DNA of 64,000 bases, from assembly GCF_014042365.1 (NCBI RefSeq), contig NZ_JACEZS010000017.1, forward strand, positions 1 through 64,000, in the 5' to 3' direction. Source of the DNA: Rugamonas fusca (GTDB lineage Bacteria > Pseudomonadota > Gammaproteobacteria > Burkholderiales > Burkholderiaceae_D). Position 1 is the stretch's first letter. The number at the start of each line of letters is the position of its first letter. This document shows positions 27,871-37,776 of the stretch, in pieces. The position numbers were made by a program, and so were the translations under genes. The notes beneath the pieces are model-generated. The model was not told the DNA's origin, did no database searches, and worked only from the letters and a program-made list of their open reading frames with translations.

Positions 27871-28977
27871 ATGCAATTGGTCAAAACCACCCGAGATACG
27901 CTTCTCCGGCCACTGCAGATCGTGAGCGGTATTGTCGAGCGTCGGCACACCATGCCGATTCTGGCCAATATCCTCATCCGCAAGGAAGGCGAAAGCGTGT
28001 CGTTCCTGTCGACCGACACGGAAGTGCAGATCACCACCCACGCCGACATCGGCTCGGGCGCGGACGTGACGGGCACCACGGTGGCGGCGCGCAAGCTGCT
28101 CGACATCCTGCGCGCGCTGCCCGAGGCGGGCGACGTGACCATGACGCTGGTGAACAAGCGCCTGACGGTACAAACGGGTAAATCGCGCTTCGCGCTGCAA
28201 ACGCTGGCGGCCGAGGAATTCCCCACCGTGCAGCAAGCGGACAGCTACAACGCCACCGTCACCCTGCCGCAAAAGACGCTCAAGCACCTGTTCAACATGG
28301 TGCACTTCTCCATGGCCCAGCAGGACATCCGCTACTACCTGAACGGCCTGCTGCTGGTTTTGGACGGCAACAACGTGATCGCCGTGGCCACCGACGGCCA
28401 CCGCCTGGCGTTCTGCCAGGTGGAGACGGAACAGCGCTTCGAGCGCCAGGAAGTGATCATCCCGCGCAAGACCATCATCGAACTGCAGCGTCTGCTCGAA
28501 GAGAACGACGACACCGTGCAGCTCGACATCGCGGCCAACCAGGTCAAGCTGACCTTCGCCGACATCGAGCTGATCTCCAAGCTGGTGGAAGGCAAGTTCC
28601 CCGACTACACGCGCGTGATCCCCAAGGGCTACCACAACGAATTCACCATCGGCCGCGATGAACTGCTGCGCTCGCTGCAGCGGGCCGCCATCATGACCAG
28701 CGACAAATTCAAGGGCGTGCGCTGCATCATCACGCCCGGCAGCATGAAGATCAGCTCCACCAACGCCGACCAGGAAGAGGCGGTGGAAGAACTGGAAATC
28801 GACTACGGCGGCGACAGCGTGGACATCGGCTTCAACGTCACCTACCTGCTCGACGTGCTCAACAACCTGAAGTGCGACTACGTCAACATCGCGCTGGGCG
28901 ACTCCAACTCGTCGGCCCTGATCTCGATTCCGGACAACGCCGACTTCAAGTACGTCGTCATGCCGATGCGGATTTAA
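27871..28977 (+). CDS. dnaN: DNA polymerase III beta subunit (sliding clamp)
   Basis: A 368-residue sliding clamp with three repeated clamp domains. It starts MQLVKTTRDTLLRPLQIV and ends in the typical YVVMPMRI. Conserved stretches include RRHTMPILANILI and ATDGHRLAFC. It lies between dnaA and gyrB, the standard order, after about 180 bases that hold the palindromic repeat and presumably its own promoter. Confidence 0.99.
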   Translation: MQLVKTTRDTLLRPLQIVSGIVERRHTMPILANILIRKEGESVSFLSTDTEVQITTHADIGSGADVTGTTVAARKLLDILRALPEAGDVTMTLVNKRLTVQTGKSRFALQTLAAEEFPTVQQADSYNATVTLPQKTLKHLFNMVHFSMAQQDIRYYLNGLLLVLDGNNVIAVATDGHRLAFCQVETEQRFERQEVIIPRKTIIELQRLLEENDDTVQLDIAANQVKLTFADIELISKLVEGKFPDYTRVIPKGYHNEFTIGRDELLRSLQRAAIMTSDKFKGVRCIITPGSMKISSTNADQEEAVEELEIDYGGDSVDIGFNVTYLLDVLNNLKCDYVNIALGDSNSSALISIPDNADFKYVVMPMRI

Positions 28978-29034
28978 GCTGCGCCTTGAATCCAACCAGT
29001 CATTCCAGTAATTCGTTATTTGAGAAAGCAGTCC

Positions 29035-31533
29035 ATGTCCGCTAGCCCCCAAGAGAACCCAGTTCCGGTCAAGACCGAAGAATACGGCGCCGCCTCCATC
29101 CAGATCCTGGAAGGCCTGGAAGCGGTGCGCAAGCGTCCCGGTATGTACATCGGTGACACCTCGGACGGCACCGGCCTGCACCACCTGGTATTCGAAGTGC
29201 TGGACAACTCGATCGACGAATCGCTGGCGGGCCACTGCACCGAGATCCACGTCACCATCCACTCGGACAACTCGATCTCGATCACCGACAACGGCCGCGG
29301 CGTGCCCACCGGCCTGAAGATGGACGACAAGCACGACCCCAAGCGCAGCGCGGCCGAAATCGTGATGACGGAGCTGCACGCGGGCGGCAAGTTCGACCAG
29401 AACTCGTACAAGGTGTCGGGCGGCCTGCACGGCGTGGGCGTGTCGTGCGTGAACGCGCTGTCCAAGTGCCTCAAGCTCACCATCCGCCGCGACGGCAAGG
29501 TGCACTTCATGGAATTCGCGCGCGGCGTGCCCGTCAACCGCGAACTGGAAACGCGCGACGGCATCGCCGTGTCGCCCATCAAGGTGATCGGCGAGACCGA
29601 CAAGCGCGGCACCGACGTGCACTTCTGGGCCGACGAGGAAATCTTCACCCACGTCGAATTCCACTACGAGATCCTGGCCAAGCGCATCCGCGAACTGTCG
29701 TTCCTCAATAACGGCGTCAACATCAAGCTGACCGACCAGCGCACCGGCAAGGAAGAAATATTCGCGTTCGAAGGCGGCACCCGCGGCTTCGTCGAATACA
29801 TCAACAAGGCCAAGACCGTGCTGCACCCGACCGTGTTCCAGGCCACGGGCGAGCGCGTGTCCGACCAAGGCACCAACATCAGCGTGGACGTGTCCATGCA
29901 GTGGAACGACGCCTACAACGAACAGGTGCTGTGCTTCACCAACAACATCCCGCAGCGTGACGGCGGCACCCACCTGACGGGCCTGCGCGCGGCCATGACG
30001 CGCGTGATCAACAAGTACATCGAAGAGAACGAACTGGCCAAGAAGGCCAAGGTGGAAGTGTCGGGCGACGACATGCGCGAAGGCCTGACCTGCGTGCTGT
30101 CGGTGAAGGTGCCCGAGCCGAAGTTCTCGTCGCAGACCAAGGACAAGCTGGTGTCGTCCGAAGTGCGCGGCCCGGTCGAAGAGATCGTGGCCAAGACGCT
30201 GTCGGACTACCTGATGGAAAAACCGAACGACGCCAAGATCATCTGCGGCAAGATCGTGGAAGCGGCGCGCGCGCGCGAAGCGGCCCGCAAGGCCCGCGAC
30301 CTGACCCGCCGCAAAGGCGTGATGGACGGCCTGGGCCTGTCGGCCAAGCTGGCCGACTGCCAGGAAAAAGACCCGGCCCTGTGCGAACTGTACATCGTCG
30401 AGGGTGACTCCGCAGGCGGCTCGGCCAAGCAAGGCCGCGACCGCAAGTTCCAGGCTATTTTGCCGCTGCGCGGTAAGGTGCTGAACGTGGAAAAGGCGCG
30501 CTTCGAGAAGATGCTGTCGTCCGAGCAGATCACCACGCTGATCGCCACGCTGGGCACCTCGATCGGACCGGACGAATTCAACGTCGAAAAGCTGCGCTAC
30601 CACCGCATCATCATCATGACCGACGCGGACGTGGACGGCGCCCACATCCGCACCCTGCTGCTGACGCTGTTCTACCGCCAGATGCCGGAACTGGTGGAAC
30701 GGGGCCACATCTACATCGCCCAGCCGCCGCTGTACAAGGTGAAAGCGGGCCGCGATGAGCGCTACCTGAAGGACGACCTGGAGGAAGCGGGCTACATGAT
30801 GAACGTGGCCCTGAACACGGCCGTGCTGACCCCGCGCGAAGGCGCCGACCCGATCACGGGCGAACCGCTGGCCGAGCTGGTGCGCAAGTTCAACCTGGCC
30901 AACGCCATCATGACGCGCCTGACGCGCGTGATCGACCGCGCCGCGCTGAGCGCCATCATGACGGGCGTGACGCTGGACCTGAGCTCGCTGGCAGCGGCCG
31001 AAGCGTCGGCCCGCGCGCTGACGGACGGCATCGCCGACCTCGGCGTGAAGGTGACGGTACGCTCGGACGAGCTGTCGGAAAAGCACATGCTGTGGATCGA
31101 GCGTATGCACCACGGTAACGTCAAGGTCAGCTCGATCGACGCCGACTTCGTGCAAGGCGCCGACTACGCCGTGCTGGCCAGCGCCGCCAGCACCTTCTCC
31201 GGCCTGATCGGCGAAGGCGCCGTGGTCCGCCGCGGCGAAGGCGAACGCACCAAGGAATCGGCCGTGACGGACTTCCACCACGCGATGCAGTGGCTGCGTG
31301 ACGAGGCCGAGCGCGTGGTGTCCAAGCAGCGCTACAAAGGTCTGGGCGAGATGAATCCGGATCAGCTGTGGGAGACGACCATGGACCCGGCCGTGCGGCG
31401 TTTGCTCAAGGTGCAGATCGAGGATGCCATCGCGGCGGATCAGATCTTCACTACGCTGATGGGGGATGATGTGGAACCGCGTCGGGCGTTTATTGAGACC
31501 AATGCGCTAAGGGCGGGGAATATCGACGTCTAA
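29035..31533 (+). CDS. gyrB: DNA gyrase subunit B
   Basis: An 832-residue ATPase subunit of DNA gyrase. The GHKL ATPase domain carries LDNSIDESLAG and the NGRGVP loop. The TOPRIM domain has EGDSAGGSAKQGRDR and the metal-binding TDADVDGAHI. The C-terminus QRYKGLGEMNPDQLWETTM is typical, and the insert of about 165 residues between TOPRIM and this tail is the form usual in Gram-negative bacteria. ATG at 29035 (MSASPQENP) is preferred to a TTG 15 bases upstream. A terminator follows, and the GC-poorer island begins just beyond it. Confidence 0.99.
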   Translation: MSASPQENPVPVKTEEYGAASIQILEGLEAVRKRPGMYIGDTSDGTGLHHLVFEVLDNSIDESLAGHCTEIHVTIHSDNSISITDNGRGVPTGLKMDDKHDPKRSAAEIVMTELHAGGKFDQNSYKVSGGLHGVGVSCVNALSKCLKLTIRRDGKVHFMEFARGVPVNRELETRDGIAVSPIKVIGETDKRGTDVHFWADEEIFTHVEFHYEILAKRIRELSFLNNGVNIKLTDQRTGKEEIFAFEGGTRGFVEYINKAKTVLHPTVFQATGERVSDQGTNISVDVSMQWNDAYNEQVLCFTNNIPQRDGGTHLTGLRAAMTRVINKYIEENELAKKAKVEVSGDDMREGLTCVLSVKVPEPKFSSQTKDKLVSSEVRGPVEEIVAKTLSDYLMEKPNDAKIICGKIVEAARAREAARKARDLTRRKGVMDGLGLSAKLADCQEKDPALCELYIVEGDSAGGSAKQGRDRKFQAILPLRGKVLNVEKARFEKMLSSEQITTLIATLGTSIGPDEFNVEKLRYHRIIIMTDADVDGAHIRTLLLTLFYRQMPELVERGHIYIAQPPLYKVKAGRDERYLKDDLEEAGYMMNVALNTAVLTPREGADPITGEPLAELVRKFNLANAIMTRLTRVIDRAALSAIMTGVTLDLSSLAAAEASARALTDGIADLGVKVTVRSDELSEKHMLWIERMHHGNVKVSSIDADFVQGADYAVLASAASTFSGLIGEGAVVRRGEGERTKESAVTDFHHAMQWLRDEAERVVSKQRYKGLGEMNPDQLWETTMDPAVRRLLKVQIEDAIAADQIFTTLMGDDVEPRRAFIETNALRAGNIDV

Positions 31534-31594
31534 ATTAGTTTGCATTTGTAGGATCTCAAAATAATTGAAATAAATCTCAATATTTGAAATGATG

Positions 31595-31621
31595 GCGGCC
31601 CTTGAGAAGGGCCGCTTTTTA
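31595..31621 (+). terminator. gyrB terminator
   Basis: GCGGCCCTT (31595-31603) and AAGGGCCGC (31607-31615) form a nine-base-pair stem with a three-base loop, followed by a T-run. It lies about 60 bases after the gyrB stop and marks the right end of the core gene block. Confidence 0.9.
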
Positions 31622-32023
31622 TTCGGCAACTTGATAATTAACACTGACTTAATTCATGGGTGTAGCCTATGCCCCCCCGAAAAAATCGGGGCATCTCATT
31701 GTTAGAAAGGGAGAAAAAGCTCTGATAATCCCAGAGCCAAATAGCACCGATACGTTTGAGTTCTGTGCGAACATTCATCATCGAATACCAGTTCAAATTC
31801 TTAATGTTCTTCTTCGCCCGAGTGAAATGATTTATGTAGCGGCCTGATACACGCGATTCCCTGCTAGAAGAATAGGAGCTTCCCATATGTTGATGACATC
31901 GCAAGCATGCCCCGATCTCAAAACACAACCTCTATTATAATGATAAGACGCCATCATCGGATCATTTTGATGCAATCAAAGCTCTTTTCGATATAATGAT
32001 CGCATTGTTTTATCTTTTATTGG
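31622..32023. other. AT-rich spacer at the core/island junction, with a likely BREX promoter
   Basis: No gene is convincing here. A 96-residue minus-strand frame (31638-31928) and a 63-residue plus-strand frame overlap, and neither shows a known motif. A small hairpin (CCCCGA / TCGGGG, 31675-31691) could terminate minus-strand transcripts. A TATAAT at 31992-31997 with TTGATG 19 bases upstream is a plausible promoter for brxR, and a second TATAAT lies at 31936-31941. The base composition shift marks the start of foreign DNA. Confidence 0.5.
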
Positions 32024-32935
32024 ATGCCGCTCATCATGACCGTCGAAATGCTTGCGAACTTGCCGCTTCCGCAAAAGGATCGACTCAAGCATATCGAGCT
32101 ACGGTTGCGCTTCCTCGGAGAGGTCCGTCGCCCCGACTTGATGCATCGCTTTGGCATCCAGTCGGCTGCCGCCTCTCGTGATTTGGCGCTCTACAAGGAG
32201 CTGGCACCGGACAACATTGACTACGAAAGCCGTGGTAAACGATACCTGCAGGGCGCCAATTTCGAACCGCTATTCCCAATGCTTTCCTCCCAAGTCTTGA
32301 GCTGGTTGGCTGAACAACTAGGGGATGCAACGGCACCATCTTCTGATGCACTACTTCCATGCCTCATGCCACTCCGGCTCTCATCCCCTGAGCTGGATAT
32401 ATTGGCATGTGTTACCCGAGCCATTCACCTAGGGCAGGTATTAAGCATCCGCTATCATTCCGTCAGCAACGGCGAGTCATGCCACGAGATTGTTCCCTTT
32501 GCATTGCTCGATACTGGGCTGCGATGGCATGCGCGCGCCTTTGATCGTAAGTCCCAAGAGTTTCGCGATTTCGTGCTCACGCGCATCAGCGAGCCGACCC
32601 TCCGCCCTGATGACGCGCCGTTGCGCCACGAACTACCTGAGCACGACGTGCAATGGACGCGCATCGTGGAACTGGACCTAGTACCACATCCGGATCAGCC
32701 GTGTTCCGACCTCACCCTCATGGACTATGATATGCCTGGTGGTGTATTGCGTCTCAAATTGCGCGCGGCGCTGGCCGGCTATGCGTTGCGCAATTGGAGC
32801 GTGGATTGCTCACCCGAACATAGCTTGCGCGGTCCAGAGTACCGCCTGTGGCTGAAAGATCATCTCGCCCTCTATGGCGTCGAGACCGCCATCCTAGCTC
32901 CAGGCTACCCATTAGGGAAGGAGCAGGCTGCATGA
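32024..32935 (+). CDS. brxR: BREX transcriptional regulator BrxR (WYL domain)
   Basis: A 303-residue regulator: an N-terminal winged-helix domain (RRPDLMHRFGIQSAAASRDL) and a C-terminal WYL-type domain (residues ~140-220). The latter includes the sensing stretch LSIRYHSVS and RWHARAFD. BrxR proteins repress their own BREX operon and may sense nucleic acid or a small ligand. It is first in the locus and its stop overlaps the brxA start (ATGA). The start could also be the ATG at 32036; neither has a strong Shine-Dalgarno sequence. Confidence 0.85.
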   Translation: MPLIMTVEMLANLPLPQKDRLKHIELRLRFLGEVRRPDLMHRFGIQSAAASRDLALYKELAPDNIDYESRGKRYLQGANFEPLFPMLSSQVLSWLAEQLGDATAPSSDALLPCLMPLRLSSPELDILACVTRAIHLGQVLSIRYHSVSNGESCHEIVPFALLDTGLRWHARAFDRKSQEFRDFVLTRISEPTLRPDDAPLRHELPEHDVQWTRIVELDLVPHPDQPCSDLTLMDYDMPGGVLRLKLRAALAGYALRNWSVDCSPEHSLRGPEYRLWLKDHLALYGVETAILAPGYPLGKEQAA

Positions 32936-33543
32936 CAGAACGCTATCAACTATCGTTCACGACCGGAGGCCTCTTCTTGCACGAAGCCTCCACGGTCGCT
33001 GAATGCTATCTGCGGCTCGGCGACTGGCCAGCGACACGTGCTCGGGTGCGCCAAGAAAATTTTCTGCAGGTACGCACTGCTGCGGCAGCCACCCGCATCA
33101 GCAAGGAGATTACCGCGCGCCTGCAGCAGCTGAATGAACTCGAATTACAGATTTTTTTGGAGTCCAACCTCCGGGATCAGGCCTACCTACTTTGGGTGGC
33201 GGCTTGTCGACGCTATGCATTCATCCGTGATTTCGCAATTGAAGTACTGCGCGAACAGTATTTACTGCTTCGCCGCCAAGTGACGTTCGCTGACTATGAC
33301 AGCTTCTATAACCACAAAGCGCTCTGGCACGCGGAGCTCGATGAAATCGCAAACTCCACCCAGCTCAAGCTGAGGCAGAACCTGTTTCGCATGCTTCGCG
33401 AAGCGGACCTGCTGTCAGATCAGCACGAGATTCACCCTGCTAAGATCAGTCCACATCTTGCTCAACTTTTGGCTAAACAAGGGCGACAAGAGCTTCTGAT
33501 TTTTCCGACTACCGAACACGACATTCAAAGATGGCTTCAATGA
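32932..33543 (+). CDS. brxA: BREX protein BrxA (DUF1819)
   Basis: A 203-residue protein matching the DUF1819 family (BrxA), a small helical DNA-binding protein of type 1 BREX. It starts MTERYQLSFTTGGLFLHEA and carries RISKEITARLQQL with LWVAACRRYAFIRDFAIEV, the conserved central helices. Start and stop overlap the neighbours by four bases (ATGA), so the genes are tightly coupled. Identification rests on sequence and place in a complete type 1 operon. Confidence 0.9.
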   Translation: MTERYQLSFTTGGLFLHEASTVAECYLRLGDWPATRARVRQENFLQVRTAAAATRISKEITARLQQLNELELQIFLESNLRDQAYLLWVAACRRYAFIRDFAIEVLREQYLLLRRQVTFADYDSFYNHKALWHAELDEIANSTQLKLRQNLFRMLREADLLSDQHEIHPAKISPHLAQLLAKQGRQELLIFPTTEHDIQRWLQ

Positions 33544-34196
33544 ATCAAAAGATTAGTCAACAACCACTCGCCAGCCGCTTTGAGCATTTGATCCAGGTGA
33601 TCGGTAGCGATCGATTCTTGCAAATGCGCGGGTTGAACAACGATCTCCCCTTCTATATTTGCGAGTTTCGTGCCGTCGAAGCTTTTGAGATGCAGCGCAT
33701 GCAACGTCAGCTCATTAGCTCCTTGGCCAATCTCAGCGTGCCATGTCTGGGCGGGCGCGGGGTCAGGGCGCTGGATATCAATTTATATGACCTCAGCATC
33801 GAGTTGCTGCAAGCGAGGGAAGGCAGCAGCGACGGTAGTCGGCTCTGGGATGAGATCCTCACTGTCGAGGCCAATGTTGAAAAGGACAACCTGCTCGAAC
33901 TGTTGCAGAACGTACTCAGCATTGAGGACTACATAATCCCCGCCATAGGCGAACGTTTGCAGCAAACCGACTTTGACGTACTGTTCCTCTCCGGCATCGG
34001 AGAAGTCTTTCCCTACATCAGATCACACAACGTGCTCAACAACTTGCAAAGCACAGCCAAGGATAAGCCAACCGTACTGTTCTTCCCCGGCGAATATCGT
34101 CATTCCCTTGAGCAAGGTGCGTCGCTGGAGCTGTTCGGGTTGTTGCATGACGACAAATACTACCGCGCTTTCAATATTTTCGAGACCCAGGTTTAA
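33540..34196 (+). CDS. brxB: BREX protein BrxB (DUF1788)
   Basis: A 218-residue protein of the DUF1788 family. It contains the family stretch PFYICEFRA, and near the end VLFFPGEYRHSLEQGASLELFG. The ATG at 33540 overlaps the brxA stop (ATGA); an ATG nine bases upstream would extend it by three residues. Its biochemical role is not known, but it is essential in studied BREX systems. It sits between brxA and brxC as expected. Confidence 0.9.
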   Translation: MNQKISQQPLASRFEHLIQVIGSDRFLQMRGLNNDLPFYICEFRAVEAFEMQRMQRQLISSLANLSVPCLGGRGVRALDINLYDLSIELLQAREGSSDGSRLWDEILTVEANVEKDNLLELLQNVLSIEDYIIPAIGERLQQTDFDVLFLSGIGEVFPYIRSHNVLNNLQSTAKDKPTVLFFPGEYRHSLEQGASLELFGLLHDDKYYRAFNIFETQV

Positions 34197-34207
34197 GGAA
34201 AGACCCG

Positions 34208-37200
34208 ATGGAACTCAATCGCATTTTTTTGCACCCAGTAAACCGCCCGATAGAGGGCGTCATCAAGGCCGACGACGAATCGAGCCTCTATGTAGAGCTC
34301 AACGAGTATGTGTTGACGGATGAGGTCGCCAAGCGCCTGGAGCACTTCCTTGACGCCTACAACGACTATCACGGCGCGAACGGCGTCTGGGTCTCGGGCT
34401 TCTTCGGATCGGGCAAGTCACATCTGTTGAAGATGCTGGCCTTGATGTTGGAAAACCGCATTATCGACGGTAGCTCGGCGCTCGACATCTTCTTACCCAA
34501 GATCCCAAAGGAGGACGAGCTGCTGCGCGCAGCGCTCAAAAAGGCAGTTGCAATCCCTTCGAGGAGCATCTTGTTCAACATCGATCAGAAGGCTGACATT
34601 ATCAGCAAGGGCCAGACTGACGCCTTGCTTTCGGTATTCGTCAAGGTTTTCAACGAGATGTGCGGCTACTTCGGCAAACAGGGCTACATCGCGCAGTTCG
34701 AACGAGACATGGACAGCCGGGAACAGCTGAGCGCGTTCAAAGACGCGTACCTGCGCCTAGCCAACAAGCCTTGGGAACGTGGCAGAGAACAGGCTCTGCT
34801 GGAGTCGGGCAATATTGCTCGCGCTTACGCAGAAATCACCGGGGAAGATCCGACCTTAGCCAAGGGCATCCTGGACAAGTACCGCGCCCAGTACAACGTC
34901 TCCATCGAAGACTTCAGCCAACAGGTCAAGGCATGGCTAGACAAAAAGCCCGCTAACTTTCGTCTCAATTTTTTCGTGGACGAGGTCGGGCAGTACATCG
35001 CTGACAACACCAAGCTGATGACAAACCTTCAGACGGTGGCAGAAAGTTTGGCCACCAAGTGCCAGGGCCGCGCATGGATCATCGTAACCGCTCAAGAGGA
35101 CATGAACTCCGTGCTGGGGGACATGAATAAGCAGCAGAGTAACGACTTCTCGAAGATTCAGGCCCGCTTTGCCAACCGGCTCAAACTTACCAGTTCCGAC
35201 GTTGCGGAGGTCATCCAAAAGCGCCTGCTCACTAAGAACGATATTGGTACCGAGCTGCTGGCCAGTACCTATGACCAACAACTTAACAACTTCAAAACCC
35301 TGTTCGAGTTCGCAGACGGAGGCCAGCAATACATGAACTTCCGGGATGCGGAACATTTTACTTACTGCTACCCCTTCGTGCCATACCAGTTTCCGCTGTT
35401 TCAAGCTGCCATCCGTGGCATATCTCAGCATAACGGTTTCGAAGGCAAGGCCAACTCGGTGGGCGAGCGCTCGATGCTCGGGGTGTTCCGGGAGGTGGCG
35501 ATTGCCATCGATCCAGAGCCAGTCGGCCAGTTGGCCACCTTTGACCGTATGTTCGAAGGCATCCGTGGTGCGCTCAAGAGCGCTATCCAGAGCGCCATTA
35601 ACAATGCCGAGCGCCATCTGGGCGATCTTTACGCCGTGCGCGTGCTCAAAGCGCTTTTTTTGGTCAAATACGTCAAGGAGTTCAAGGCCACGTTACGCAA
35701 TCTCAGCGTGCTGATGCTGGAGCGCTTTGGTGACGATCTGCCTGCGCAACGTAAGCGGCTTGAAGCTGCACTCAACCTGCTGGAGCAGCAGACCTATATC
35801 CAGCGCAATGGTGATGTCTACGAGTACCTGACTGACGAAGAAAAAGACGTCGAAGAAGAGATCAAGAATACCGAGGTCGAGACAACGGACATTCTCAAGG
35901 AGCTGGAAACGCTGCTTTTTGATGGCGTCATTAGGCAGCGAAAGATCCGCCACAGCAACGGCCAGGACTATGCCTATACCCGCAAGATGGATGATCGCGC
36001 GCTGAGTCGTGAACACGAGCTGGCCATCCATATCGTCACGCCACTCTCTGACAATTTCGACAACGTTACCCTGCAACGTATGCAAAGTATGGGGCGTGAT
36101 GAATTACGAGTGGTCTTGCCGGCCGACGTACGCTTTATGCAAGACCTGACGATGTACAAGCGAACCGAGAAGTACATCCGCCAGAACAGCAATACCACTC
36201 AAGAAGCAGTCAAGCGCATTCTAGATTCCAAGGGATTCCAGAATACTGAACGCCTTAATGACCTGCAAGTGCGTGCCCGCGGCCTGCTTGGCAAAGCCAC
36301 GCTTATCATCAACGCGGCGGATGTAGACGTGAGCACCGAAGACGGCCAGACCCTAGTGCTCAAAGGCTTCGAACATCTGTTGCAAACTACCTACCCCAAC
36401 CTGCGCATGCTGCGCGATGTGCCGTTTAACGAGGCAGATATCGGCAAGCATTTGCGCATGGTGGAAGATGGGCTGCTGGCCAACGACGCCACCAGCCTCA
36501 CGGAGCCCGAACAAGAACTGCTGGCCTTCATTCAGAGCAACGCACGAGGTGGCGTGCGTACCACTGTCAAGAGCTTGATCGAGCGTTTCGAGCGCAAGAA
36601 CTATGGTTGGTACTACTCCGCCATCCTTTGCAACCTGGCCCTATTATGCGCACGCGGTAAGGTCGAGATCCGGCAAGACAGCAACTCGCTGGAGCATGAC
36701 GCTTTGGAACGCAGCCTGCGAAATACCAACGCCCATGCCTCACTGGTGTTGGAGCCTCAAGTCGAGTTCAGTGCCTCGCAGGTGCGCACGCTCAAGGACT
36801 TCTTTGCCGACTTCTTCGACAAGCCCGCCAGTAACAACGAGGCTCGCGCCCTCGCACGCGAGACCATTGATGCGTTGAAGGACCTCGAAGTCGAGTTGGC
36901 AGATCTGCATGGTCAGAAAACCCAATTGCCGTTCCTGGGTATTCTGACTCCGGTGTTGGCTACCCTTAAGGATGTGGCGAGCAAGAACCCCAACTGGTTC
37001 CTGACTGACCTCTCACGTGCCGAAGACGCCTTGCTCGACACTAAGGAAAACATCATCGACCCGTTGCGGCGTTTTATGAACAGCCCGCAGCGTGCCATCT
37101 TTGAACAGGCTCGCTTGCTGGTCGGCGAGCAGGAAGACAACTTTGTCTACGTGGGCTCGGCCGAAGTGGAGGCTGTTCGCAACCTGCTGGCCGATAGCAA

Positions 37201-37768
37201 ACCCTGGCAAGGTAACCGCCTGCAGCAGCTCAAGCCGCAGCTGGATGCGCTGCAGCAAGCTATTGCCGATCTGTTGGTCGATGAAAAGGAAGTCGCCTCC
37301 ACCCGCCTGGCGGAGCTGGAACAAAGGTTGCAGGCCACTGAGGAATATGGCCGACTTGACTTTCCCCATCAATTGCAGCTGACGCAGCCTTTTGCTGATG
37401 CCCGCCTGTTACTGCAAGGCCAGAAGCGCATTGCAATGATCCGCGATCAACTACGGCACTTCGAGGACAACCGCTTTCCACAGCTGTTGGTTCAATTGGA
37501 GCAATGGGCCAAGCCCGAAACTCCGGCGCCGATTGTTGTCCCCACGGAGGTAGATGGCAAGCCTTTTGTTGACGAGGGAGTGCCACCGTCTAGTACGGCA
37601 TCCATAAAGCCGAGCTCGCCTGAGCCAAAACTGGTACCCGCCCGCACCATCAAGGTCAATTATGCCAAGCCCTGGTTGACCAATGAGGCTGAGCTCGACG
37701 ACTACCTGAACAAACAGCGCGAAGCCTGGCTACGAGAAATCCAGGCGGGCAACCGCGTTCAGATTTGA
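34208..37768 (+). CDS. brxC: BREX P-loop ATPase BrxC
   Basis: A 1186-residue P-loop protein. Walker A (GFFGSGKSH) lies at about residues 64-72. The sequence then runs through an AAA-like ATPase region and a long helical part, ending in a Pro-rich linker and the C-terminal tail KVNYAKPWLTNEAELDDYLN, typical of BrxC. BrxC is the large ATPase of type 1 BREX, needed for both methylation and defence. Length and motifs match the family (about 1200). It follows brxB after a GGAAAG ribosome site. Confidence 0.93.
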   Translation: MELNRIFLHPVNRPIEGVIKADDESSLYVELNEYVLTDEVAKRLEHFLDAYNDYHGANGVWVSGFFGSGKSHLLKMLALMLENRIIDGSSALDIFLPKIPKEDELLRAALKKAVAIPSRSILFNIDQKADIISKGQTDALLSVFVKVFNEMCGYFGKQGYIAQFERDMDSREQLSAFKDAYLRLANKPWERGREQALLESGNIARAYAEITGEDPTLAKGILDKYRAQYNVSIEDFSQQVKAWLDKKPANFRLNFFVDEVGQYIADNTKLMTNLQTVAESLATKCQGRAWIIVTAQEDMNSVLGDMNKQQSNDFSKIQARFANRLKLTSSDVAEVIQKRLLTKNDIGTELLASTYDQQLNNFKTLFEFADGGQQYMNFRDAEHFTYCYPFVPYQFPLFQAAIRGISQHNGFEGKANSVGERSMLGVFREVAIAIDPEPVGQLATFDRMFEGIRGALKSAIQSAINNAERHLGDLYAVRVLKALFLVKYVKEFKATLRNLSVLMLERFGDDLPAQRKRLEAALNLLEQQTYIQRNGDVYEYLTDEEKDVEEEIKNTEVETTDILKELETLLFDGVIRQRKIRHSNGQDYAYTRKMDDRALSREHELAIHIVTPLSDNFDNVTLQRMQSMGRDELRVVLPADVRFMQDLTMYKRTEKYIRQNSNTTQEAVKRILDSKGFQNTERLNDLQVRARGLLGKATLIINAADVDVSTEDGQTLVLKGFEHLLQTTYPNLRMLRDVPFNEADIGKHLRMVEDGLLANDATSLTEPEQELLAFIQSNARGGVRTTVKSLIERFERKNYGWYYSAILCNLALLCARGKVEIRQDSNSLEHDALERSLRNTNAHASLVLEPQVEFSASQVRTLKDFFADFFDKPASNNEARALARETIDALKDLEVELADLHGQKTQLPFLGILTPVLATLKDVASKNPNWFLTDLSRAEDALLDTKENIIDPLRRFMNSPQRAIFEQARLLVGEQEDNFVYVGSAEVEAVRNLLADSKPWQGNRLQQLKPQLDALQQAIADLLVDEKEVASTRLAELEQRLQATEEYGRLDFPHQLQLTQPFADARLLLQGQKRIAMIRDQLRHFEDNRFPQLLVQLEQWAKPETPAPIVVPTEVDGKPFVDEGVPPSSTASIKPSSPEPKLVPARTIKVNYAKPWLTNEAELDDYLNKQREAWLREIQAGNRVQI

Positions 37769-37776
37769 GGCGAGAA

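Noticed and set aside
27853..31281. Very long (1142-codon) minus-strand open frame across dnaN and gyrB
   Set aside because: It is antisense to two certain housekeeping genes. Long stop-free antisense frames are common where codon third positions are G or C.
31638..31928. 96-residue minus-strand frame between gyrB and brxR
   Set aside because: No motif or ribosome site, and it overlaps an equally open plus-strand frame and the likely brxR promoter.
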